Source: Betaproteobacteria bacterium (GTDB taxonomy: Bacteria > Pseudomonadota > Gammaproteobacteria > Burkholderiales > SG8-39). Taken from it: a stretch of 33,654 nt of DNA. Positions within the stretch are counted from its first letter, which is position 1, and each line of letters starts with the position of its first letter. The position numbers were made by a program, and so were the translations under genes. This document shows positions 9,460-15,926 of the stretch, piece by piece. A model generated the notes under the pieces. That model did no database searches. It was not told where the DNA came from and saw only the letters and a list, made by a program, of their open reading frames with translations. The stretch lies in assembly GCA_016713125.1 (NCBI GenBank), contig JADJPT010000036.1:1-33654 (forward strand), written 5' to 3'.

Positions 9460-10110
9460 ATGGAGATGTCAGGCGTACAGCTCATCCCGGCCCCGCAGTC
9501 CGCGACCTGGGCCGCCCTCAACGACCCCGAGATCCTCAAGGCCTGCGTGCCGGGATGCGAATCCATCGAGAGCACGGGCGAGAACGAATACGTGGTGCTG
9601 ATGACCGCGCGCATCGGCCCGGTGGCGGCCAAGTTCAAGGGCAAGCTCGCGCTGGCCGACATCGTCGCGCCGGATTCCTATTCGATCGCCTTCGAGGGCC
9701 AGGGCGGCGTGGCCGGATTCGGCAAGGGCGGCGCCAAGGTGCAGCTGGAGAGCGTCGAAGTCGACGGCAAGCCGGGCACCAAGCTCACCTACCAGGTCAA
9801 GGCCAGCGTCGGCGGCAAGCTCGCGCAGATCGGCTCGCGCCTGGTCGACGCGGCGGCCAAGAAGCTCTCGGAGGATTTCTTCAAGGCCTTCAACGTCAAG
9901 GTCGCCAGCCTGAACCCGGCGCCGGCCGAGGCCGCCGCGCCCGCGCACGACGCCCACGGTGCGCATGACGATCACGCGCCGCACGACGAGCACCACCCGG
10001 AGCCGGTGGCCGACGATCCGGACAAGCCCAAGGTCGCCGACTCGACCCTGCAGTGGCTGGCGGCCGGCGCGCTGGTGGTGTTCATCGTCGCGCTGTTCGC
10101 CCTGTTCTGA
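9460..10110 (+). CDS. coxG: CoxG-like SRPBCC protein with His-rich linker and C-terminal membrane anchor
   Basis: A 216-residue protein. Residues 1-150 form a CoxG/SRPBCC domain (MEMSGVQLIPAPQSATWAAL, then ACVPGCESI and KFKGKLALAD). Next comes a linker at about 160-180 with seven histidines among Asp, Ala and Pro, then a C-terminal hydrophobic helix (LAAGALVVFIVALFALF) at the very end. In the CO dehydrogenase system CoxG helps recruit the enzyme to the membrane; the tail anchor here fits that role. The His-rich stretch could bind a metal, but this is inference. A GGAG ribosome-binding site precedes ATG 9460. It lies 27 bases after coxE and completes the accessory set of the molybdenum hydroxylase. 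Confidence 0.85.
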   Translation: MEMSGVQLIPAPQSATWAALNDPEILKACVPGCESIESTGENEYVVLMTARIGPVAAKFKGKLALADIVAPDSYSIAFEGQGGVAGFGKGGAKVQLESVEVDGKPGTKLTYQVKASVGGKLAQIGSRLVDAAAKKLSEDFFKAFNVKVASLNPAPAEAAAPAHDAHGAHDDHAPHDEHHPEPVADDPDKPKVADSTLQWLAAGALVVFIVALFALF

Positions 10111-10134
10111 GCGCCTGAGGCGCACCGCCCGCCG

Positions 10135-10866
10135 ATGAGCCGCGCGCTGTTCCGCGAGGACGCCTACCTGCGGCGCTGCACGGCGCGCGTGGACGCGGTC
10201 CACGCGCCGGCCGCCGAGGGCCAGGGCCACGCGGTCGAACTCGAGGCCACGGTGTTCTACCCCACGGGCGGCGGCCAGCCCGGCGACACCGGCGTGCTGC
10301 GCCTGGCCGACGGGCGCGAGCTGCGCGTGACCGACACGCGCAAGGGCGAGGGCGAAACGCAGATCCTGCACCTGCTCGAGCCCGGTGCCGCACCGCCCGC
10401 GCCGGGCGACTCGGTCGAAGCCGAGATCGACTGGGAACGCCGCCACCGCCTGATGCGCTTCCACACCGCCCTGCACCTGCTGTGCGCGGCGGTGCCCGCC
10501 CCGGTGACCGGCGGGCGCATGGCCGAGGACAAGGCGCACCTGGATTTCGACATCGAGATGGAAAAGCTCGACAAGGACGCCATCGAGGCGAAGCTCAACG
10601 CGCTTGCCGCGGCGGGCCTGGCCTGCAGCGCGCGCTGGATCAGCGACGCCGAGCTCGACGCCAATCCGCAGCTGGTGCGCACCATGTCGGTGGCCCCGCC
10701 GCGCGGCACCGGCGAGGTGCGCCTGCTGGAAGTGGCCGGCATCGACCTGCAGCCCTGCGGCGGCACGCACGTGCGCAACACCGCCGAGATCGGCCGCCTG
10801 CAGGTGGCGCGCATCCGCTCCGAGGGCAAGCGCAACAAGCGCGTGACCCTGGTCTTCGCCGACTGA
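10135..10866 (+). CDS. Alanyl-tRNA editing protein (AlaX-like)
   Basis: A 243-residue protein related to the editing domain of alanyl-tRNA synthetase, which hydrolyses mischarged Ser- or Gly-tRNA(Ala). The N-terminal beta-barrel part shows FYPTGGGQPGDTG. The zinc-binding and catalytic motifs are both present: HTALH (about residues 108-112) and CGGTHVRN (about 204-211). Its length, with an N-terminal glycine-rich motif domain, fits the medium AlaX class. It starts 24 bases after coxG and could be read through from it, but functionally it is a housekeeping quality-control enzyme. No defects are seen. Confidence 0.88.
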   Translation: MSRALFREDAYLRRCTARVDAVHAPAAEGQGHAVELEATVFYPTGGGQPGDTGVLRLADGRELRVTDTRKGEGETQILHLLEPGAAPPAPGDSVEAEIDWERRHRLMRFHTALHLLCAAVPAPVTGGRMAEDKAHLDFDIEMEKLDKDAIEAKLNALAAAGLACSARWISDAELDANPQLVRTMSVAPPRGTGEVRLLEVAGIDLQPCGGTHVRNTAEIGRLQVARIRSEGKRNKRVTLVFAD

Positions 10867-11014
10867 ACGGGCGCCCGCCAATCGGGCACCGCCTGCCGTT
10901 CGTCCGCCTTCCGGGCGCAAAGCGGAAATAGTTCCTCAACACGCGCGCCGCCCGCGCCTAGCATGGCTCTCACGTTTTCTGACAATTCGCGAGGCAGGCA
11001 TGGGAGGACCCGAC

Positions 11015-11599
11015 ATGGTCGCACTGGCACGCAACGAGGCGGCGCAGGCAGCCGAGCGCGCCGAAGCCGTATTCGTCTACGCCGAGCTGCGCGGCTTCAC
11101 GGGCATGTCGGAGATGCTCGAAGCCGGCGTGGTGCTGGAACTGCTCGAGGCGTTCCACGCCTTTCTGGAGGCGCGCTGCGCCGCGCAGGGCGGCCGGCTG
11201 GTGCATCGTTTCGGCGACACCGCGCTGCTGGCGTTCGGCGGGACCGGCGACGCGGCGCGCGCGGTGCGTGCCAGCCAGGATGCGCTGCAGGCCTATGCCA
11301 CGCTGGAGTCGGCCTGGCGCGAGGCCTACGGCCTGCACACCGCCATCTCGCTGGCCCTGCATCGCGGCGCGGCCGTGTTCTCCCCGGGACAGGCGATCGG
11401 CGATTGCGTGAGCCTCGCCAACCGGCTGCTGCACCGCGCACGCGCCGGCGAGTTCGTGTTCTCGACCGCCGTCCTCGACGCGCTGGTCGCCGACGGCGTG
11501 GAACTGGACGCCGAGCCCCTGCCGCCGGTGGAGATCCCGCCGCGCCCGCCGATGCGCATCTACGGCGTGCTGCTGCCCGAGCGACTGGACTTCACGTAG
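11015..11599 (+). CDS. Adenylate/guanylate cyclase domain protein, possibly inactive
   Basis: A protein of 194 residues consisting of a single class III nucleotide cyclase homology domain. ATG 11015 is preceded at a good distance by GGGAGG (11002-11007), so I prefer it to ATG 11000, which that site overlaps. Motifs: VYAELRGFTGM where active cyclases usually have an Asp (F-x-D-x-RGFT), so the first metal ligand is Glu; FGDTALLAFGG keeps the second Asp; and GDCVSLANRLL has Ser where the transition-state Asn is usual while the Arg is kept. The protein has no sensor or membrane domain. It may be a weak cyclase or a nucleotide-binding relative. It is convergent with the FrnE-like gene and overlaps its 3' end by eight bases. 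Confidence 0.75.
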   Translation: MVALARNEAAQAAERAEAVFVYAELRGFTGMSEMLEAGVVLELLEAFHAFLEARCAAQGGRLVHRFGDTALLAFGGTGDAARAVRASQDALQAYATLESAWREAYGLHTAISLALHRGAAVFSPGQAIGDCVSLANRLLHRARAGEFVFSTAVLDALVADGVELDAEPLPPVEIPPRPPMRIYGVLLPERLDFT

Positions 11600-12238
11600 C
11601 CGCCGCCTGGCGCACGGCGTCGACCAGTGCTTCGGGCGGCTGGGCGCCGGAGACGCCGAAGCGGCGGTCGATGATGAAGAAGGGCACGCCGCTGATGCCC
11701 AGTTCGCGCATGCTGCGCTCCTCGCCGGCCAGGCGCGCCGCGCCCGCTTCGTCGGCCAGGGCCGCTTCCACCGCCTCGCGCTGCAATCCGGCGGCGGCGG
11801 CGATACCGAGCAGCACCTCGCGATCGCCGGTGTCTCGCGCCTCGAGGAAGTAGGCGTGGAACACGGCCTCGACCACCGCTTCGCCGCAGCCTTCGCGCTG
11901 CGCCAGGTCGATCAGCCGGTGCGCGAGGAAGGTGTTGGGCGTGCGCTGCATGCGCTCGAAGGCGAACTCCAGGCCTTCGCCGCGCGCCTCGCCGGCGACG
12001 CGCGCGTCCAGCGCCTGCGACTTTTCCAGGCTGCCGAACTTGGCGCGCCGGTACTCGGCGCGCGGCACGCCTCGGCCGGCATGTCCGGATTGAGCTGGAA
12101 GGGCAGCCAGCTCACCTGCACGTCGAACTCCGGCTGCAGTTCGGCCAGCGCCTTCTCCAGCCTGCGCTTGCCGATGTAGCACCACGGGCAGATGACATCC
12201 GACACCACGTCCAGCCTGATCTTCTTCTTCTCGCTCAT
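11592..12238 (-). pseudogene. DsbA-family oxidoreductase, FrnE-like (one frameshift)
   Basis: Thioredoxin-fold protein of the DsbA/2-hydroxychromene-2-carboxylate isomerase group, about 215 residues when repaired. From ATG 12238 (MSEKKKIRLDVVSDVI) it has the active-site motif CPWCYIGKRRLEKAL, as in FrnE, which is cytoplasmic; no signal peptide is present. After LNPDMPAE the frame changes near 12070, where one G appears to be missing (restored reading GVPRAEYRRAKFG). The rest is intact: NTFLAHRLIDLAQREG, then GISGVPFFIIDRRF with the cis-Pro loop near the C-terminus. A single one-base loss in a GC-rich site with perfect continuation suggests an assembly error. It lies 23 bases after the stop of the neighbouring cyclase gene frame and 23 bases downstream of nothing else; the methyltransferase gene is upstream on the same strand. 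Confidence 0.82.
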
Positions 12239-12261
12239 GCGGCTTGCTCTCTCGTTTCCGC

Positions 12262-12834
12262 TCAGGGCTTCTTCGCGGGGATGGTCCAGAAATAGGCCAC
12301 GCGGCCGTTCACCTCGAGCTTCTTGTCCGGTGCCCAGTCGCCCATGTCGAACTGGTGCGAGACGATGCGGGTGCCGGGCTTCAGCTCGGCCCACAGGCGC
12401 GGGCGCAGCTTGAGGTTCAGTTCGGGCAGCAGGTACAGTGTGATCACCGTGGCGTTGCGGAAATCGGCCTTGAACAGGTCCTCCTGGCGGAACTGCACCA
12501 GCTTCTCGACGCCGTTCTTCTTCGCGTTCTCGTTGGCCTCGCGGATGCGCTCGGGGTCGATGTCGATGCCGGTGGCGCGCACACCGTACTTCTTCGCCGC
12601 GGTCACCGCGATGCGTCCGTCGCCCGAGCCCAGGTCGAAGAGCACGTCGCCCTTCTTGACGTCGGCCAGGCGCAGCATGTCCTCGACCAGGCCCTGCGGG
12701 GTGGGCACGTAGATCACGTCGGGCATGCGCGCCGCGGGCTTGCCCTGGGCCTGGACGGCCGCGGGCAGGATCAGGGGCATGCAGAAGGCGGTCGCGAGCA
12801 GCGCGCGGCCCGCGAAGTGGTGCAAGGCGTTCAT
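12262..12834 (-). CDS. Class I SAM-dependent methyltransferase with signal peptide
   Basis: A 190-residue protein starting at ATG 12834. The first 30 residues form a signal peptide (MNALHHFAGRALLATAFCMP, hydrophobic core, cleavage near VQA-QG). The mature part begins PDVIYVPTPQGLVEDMLRLA and contains the SAM-binding motif I FDLGSGDGRIAVTAA, then GIDIDPERI (motif II Asp) and a later motif RQEDLF. The fold resembles the DOT1-like/small methyltransferase group. A methyltransferase carrying an export signal is puzzling, since SAM is cytoplasmic; the N-terminus could instead act as a membrane anchor. The substrate is unknown. It precedes the FrnE-like gene on the same strand. Confidence 0.8.
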   Translation of the reverse strand: MNALHHFAGRALLATAFCMPLILPAAVQAQGKPAARMPDVIYVPTPQGLVEDMLRLADVKKGDVLFDLGSGDGRIAVTAAKKYGVRATGIDIDPERIREANENAKKNGVEKLVQFRQEDLFKADFRNATVITLYLLPELNLKLRPRLWAELKPGTRIVSHQFDMGDWAPDKKLEVNGRVAYFWTIPAKKP

Positions 12835-12899
12835 CCGATCGCTCCAGGCAGGGGGGATGCGCGAGATTATGCCTGCGCCGGGGCGGCGCCCGGGGCGAC

Positions 12900-14255
12900 T
12901 CAATCCCCGGCGATCGTCATGTTCTCGATCAGGATGGAGCCGGACTGGCGCGAGCCGCGCACCAGGCTGTCCTTGCCCACCGCGACGATGGACTTGAACA
13001 TCTCGGCCAGGTTGCCGGCGATGGTGATCTCTTCGACCGGGTACTGGATTTCGCCGTTCTCGACCCAGTAGCCGGCCGCCCCGCGCGAGTAGTCGCCGGT
13101 GACCAGGTTGATGCCGTGGCCGAGCAGCTCGGTGACCAGCAGGCCGCGGTGCATCTTCTTCAGCATGGCGCGGAAATCCAGCGTGCCCGGGCGCACGATC
13201 AGGTTGTGGTTGCCGCCCGAACTGCCGGTGGAGCGCATGCCCAGCTTCCTGGCCGAATAGCTGCCGAGGAAATAGCCGTTCAGCACGCCCTTGTCGACCA
13301 CGCTGCGCTCGCGCGTGGCCACGCCCTCCTCGTCGAACGGGGAACTGGCCATGCCCTGCTTCTGGTGCGGGCGCTCGTCGATGCTGACCAGCGGCGAGAA
13401 CACCTGTTTGCCCAGCGAATCGGTCAGGAAGGTGGATTTGCGGTACAGGCTGACGCCGGACACGGCCGACACGAAATGGCCGATCAGGTAGGTGGCCAGC
13501 GGCGCCTCGAACAGCACCGGCGCCTGGCAGGTGGCGATCTTGCGTGCGCCCAGGCGCGCCAGGGCGCGTTCGCCCGCGTAGCGTCCGAGGGCCTCGGGCT
13601 CGGCCACGCGTGCGGGCACGCGCGAGGCGCTGTACCAGTCGTCGCGCTGCATGAGCCCCTTGCCCTCGGCGATCATCGAGCAGCCCAGCGAATGCCGCGA
13701 GGTCGGAAAGCCGCCCATGAAGCCCAGGCTGTTGGCCAGCACGAACTGCGAGTGCTGGGCCGAGACCGAAGCGCCCTCGGAATTCTTCAGCCTGGGCGAG
13801 AGCGCGAACGCGGCGTCCTCGCAGCGCCTGGCCAGCGTGATGGCGTCTTCGGTGGAAAGGTGCCACGGGTGGAACAGGTCGAGGTCGGGCTGCTCGCGGG
13901 CCAGCAGGTCGGCATCGGGCAGGCCCGCGGCATCGTCCTCGGCGGTGTGGCGCGCGATGGCCACCGCGGCCTCGACGGTCTGGCGCAACGCCAGCGGCGA
14001 GAAATCCGAGGTGCTGGCATGGCCGCGCTTGGCGCGCGGGCGTTCGCCGAACTGCACCGAGACGCCCAGGCCCTTGTCGCGGTTGTGCTCCAGTGTATCG
14101 ACGGCGCCCTTGCGGACGGTGACCGACAGGCCGTAGCCCTCCGACACGTCGATCTCGCAGCCGGTCGCGCCCAGGGCGCGCGCGTGGTCGAGGGCCGACT
14201 GCGCGAACTCGCGCAACTGCGCCTGCGTATAGGTAAAACGGCTGTCTTTTTTCAT
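12900..14255 (-). CDS. pmbA: Metalloprotease PmbA (TldE)
   Basis: A 451-residue member of the TldD/PmbA family, the length of Escherichia coli PmbA (450). Together with TldD it forms a heterodimeric zinc protease that degrades unfolded peptides and matures modified peptides such as microcin B17; PmbA itself lacks the catalytic HExxxH. Recognised segments: LGATGCEIDVSEGYGLSVTVRKG near the N-terminus (about residues 29-51), GKQVFSPLVSIDERPHQKQG, then GHGINLVTGDYSRGAAGYWVENG and EITIAGNLAEMF near the C-terminus. It is divergent from darP with only 22 bases between the start codons, an arrangement also found in enterobacteria (pmbA next to yjgA/darP). TldD is not in the window. Confidence 0.93.
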   Translation of the reverse strand: MKKDSRFTYTQAQLREFAQSALDHARALGATGCEIDVSEGYGLSVTVRKGAVDTLEHNRDKGLGVSVQFGERPRAKRGHASTSDFSPLALRQTVEAAVAIARHTAEDDAAGLPDADLLAREQPDLDLFHPWHLSTEDAITLARRCEDAAFALSPRLKNSEGASVSAQHSQFVLANSLGFMGGFPTSRHSLGCSMIAEGKGLMQRDDWYSASRVPARVAEPEALGRYAGERALARLGARKIATCQAPVLFEAPLATYLIGHFVSAVSGVSLYRKSTFLTDSLGKQVFSPLVSIDERPHQKQGMASSPFDEEGVATRERSVVDKGVLNGYFLGSYSARKLGMRSTGSSGGNHNLIVRPGTLDFRAMLKKMHRGLLVTELLGHGINLVTGDYSRGAAGYWVENGEIQYPVEEITIAGNLAEMFKSIVAVGKDSLVRGSRQSGSILIENMTIAGD

Positions 14256-14277
14256 GTCGCGCTATCATAACAGCGCC

Positions 14278-14775
14278 ATGAACGACGAAATCCTCAGCAA
14301 GACCAAGAAGAAGCAGCAGATGCACGCCCTGCAGGCCCTGGGCGTGGAACTGGTGGAACTGTCCAGGGAGCGGCTCGCGCAGATCGAGCTGCCCGAGCGC
14401 CTGATGATCGAGATCCGCGAGGCCCAGCGCATCACCAGCCACGAGGGCCGCCGACGGCAGATGCAGTTCATCGGCAAGCTGATGCGCGAGACCGAGGAGG
14501 AACTCATCGCCGCGGCGCGCGAGCGGCTGGCGGCCTGGAAAGGCCTGTCCAAGGCCGAGACCACGCGCATGCACACCATGGAGCGCTGGCGCGATCGCCT
14601 GGTGGCCGACGACGCGCCGCTGACCGAGTTCCTGCAGCTGCACTCCGGGCGTCGACGCGCAGACGCTGCGCAACCTGATCCGCAACGCGCGCAAGGAGCA
14701 CGCCGAGGGCAAACCGCCGCGCGCCTTCCGCAGATCTTCCGCGTGGTGCGCGAGACCCTGGAAGGCCGCACGTGA
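14278..14775 (+). CDS. darP: Ribosome biogenesis factor DarP (YjgA family), with internal frame error
   Basis: DUF615 family protein that associates with 50S precursors. ATG 14278 gives MNDEILSKTKKKQQMHALQALG, then LPERLMIEIREAQRITSHEGRRRQMQFIGKLMR, typical of the family. After EFLQLH the reading becomes atypical (SGRRRADAAQ...) for about 35 codons. The +1-shifted frame there reads PGVDAQTLRNLIRNARKE, the expected family sequence, and the original frame resumes at QIFRVVRETLEG. This is best explained by an extra T at about 14644 and a missing base at about 14732. The corrected protein has about 165 residues. Its TGA overlaps the GTG start of the next gene. Pairing with divergent pmbA supports the call. 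Confidence 0.88.
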   Translation: MNDEILSKTKKKQQMHALQALGVELVELSRERLAQIELPERLMIEIREAQRITSHEGRRRQMQFIGKLMRETEEELIAAARERLAAWKGLSKAETTRMHTMERWRDRLVADDAPLTEFLQLHSGRRRADAAQPDPQRAQGARRGQTAARLPQIFRVVRETLEGRT

Positions 14776-15236
14776 GCCCGGCGACCCTGCAGCTCGAGTT
14801 CCTGCTGCGCGCGCGCATCGAACTCGCGCCGGTGCAGGACCTGGGCGACGCCCCGCTGGGGCGCAGGCGCATCATCGCCATCACCGGCGGCAGCTTTGCC
14901 GGCCCGCGCCTGTCGGGCACGGTGCTGCCCGGCGGCGCCGACTGGCAGCTGATCCGGCCCGACGGCGTGGCCTGGGTCGAGGCGCGCTACACGCTGCAGA
15001 CCTCCGACGGGGCGCTGATCTACGTGCAGAACAGCGGCTACCGCCATGGGCCGGCGCCGGTGATCGCGCGCCTGGCGGCCGGCGAGGACGTCGACCCCGC
15101 GCTCTACTATTTCCGCACCGCGCCCTGGTTCGAGACCGCGGCGCCCCAGTACGACTGGCTCAACCGCAGCGTCTGCGCGGCCAGCGGCGCGCGCCGCCCC
15201 GACTGCGTCGAGCTCGACGTGCACCTCGTCAACTGA
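14772..15236 (+). CDS. DUF3237 (UPF0311) family protein
   Basis: A 154-residue protein of a small conserved family of unknown biochemical function. The recognisable pattern includes GRRRIIAITGGSFAGPRLSGTVLPGGADWQ split over residues 30-60, then WVEARYTLQTSDGALIYVQNSGYRHG, RTAPWFETAAPQYDWLNRSV (about 119-138), and the C-terminal LDVHLVN. Members adopt a compact beta-barrel. GTG 14772 is chosen because it overlaps the darP stop (GTGA), implying coupled translation; no better internal ATG is present before the conserved region. No signal peptide is seen. A ligand or enzyme role is not assigned. Confidence 0.82.
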   Translation: MSPATLQLEFLLRARIELAPVQDLGDAPLGRRRIIAITGGSFAGPRLSGTVLPGGADWQLIRPDGVAWVEARYTLQTSDGALIYVQNSGYRHGPAPVIARLAAGEDVDPALYYFRTAPWFETAAPQYDWLNRSVCAASGARRPDCVELDVHLVN

Positions 15237-15258
15237 AACCCCGGGACCGGCACCATCC

Positions 15259-15881
15259 ATGACCCAGAACACCGCATTGCGCATCGGCCTCGTTTCGATC
15301 AGCGACCGCGCCTCGGCCGGCGTCTACCGCGACGAAGGCATTCCCGCGCTCAAGGAATGGCTCACGGCGGCCATCGCCGCCCCGGCCTGGCAGGACGAGA
15401 CCCGGCTGATCCCGGACGAGCGCCCGGTGATCGAAGCCACGCTGAAGGAACTGGTCGACCAGGCCGGCTGCCAGCTGGTGCTGACCACCGGCGGCACCGG
15501 CCCGGCGCTGCGCGACGTGACCCCCGAGGCCACGCTGGCGGTGGCCGACAAGGAGATGCCCGGCTTCGGCGAGCAGATGCGCCAGATCAGCCTGAAGTTC
15601 GTGCCCACCGCGATCCTCTCGCGGCAGGTGGCGGTGATCCGCTTTCGCCGCGACGCGCAGCCGGCGGCCGGCGCGCTGATCATCAACCTGCCCGGCCAGC
15701 CCAAGGCGATCCGCGAAACGCTGGAAGGCCTGCGCGACGCCGAGGGCCGCAGCCTGGTGGCCGGCATCTTCGCCGCGGTGCCCTACTGCATCGACCTGAT
15801 CGGCGGGCCGTACATCGAGACGCGCGAATCGGTCTGCAAGGCGCGTTCCGGCCGAAGAGCGCGATTCGCCCGAAAAGTTGA
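15259..15881 (+). CDS. mogA: Molybdopterin adenylyltransferase MogA (frame error at the 3' end)
   Basis: MogA adenylates molybdopterin before molybdate insertion, so it is directly relevant to the molybdenum hydroxylase encoded earlier in the window. ATG 15259 gives MTQNTALRIGLVSISDRAS, then VLTTGGTGPALRDVTPEA (the MPT-binding motif), GFGEQMR and LIINLPGQPKAIRETLEG. The protein is about 205 residues long, near the E. coli size (195). The original frame runs past the expected end to 15966 through a palindromic terminator and into the tail of the opposite gene. In the shifted frame the C-terminus reads AFRPKSAIRPKS and stops at 15881, just before the terminator. I take a small indel near 15840 as the cause and give the corrected end. 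Confidence 0.9.
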
Positions 15882-15892
15882 ACTTTCATTCT

Positions 15893-15921
15893 GTGAAACC
15901 GGCTCCTGGAGCCGGTTTCAC
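15893..15921. terminator. 13-bp palindrome between convergent mogA and RND genes
   Basis: Arms GTGAAACCGGCTC (15893-15905) and GAGCCGGTTTCAC (15909-15921) pair perfectly around a 3-nt loop. It lies exactly between the corrected ends of mogA (15881) and the RND gene (15927), as expected for a shared terminator. There is no strong T run on either side, so termination efficiency is uncertain. Confidence 0.6.
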
Positions 15922-15926
15922 GCCAA

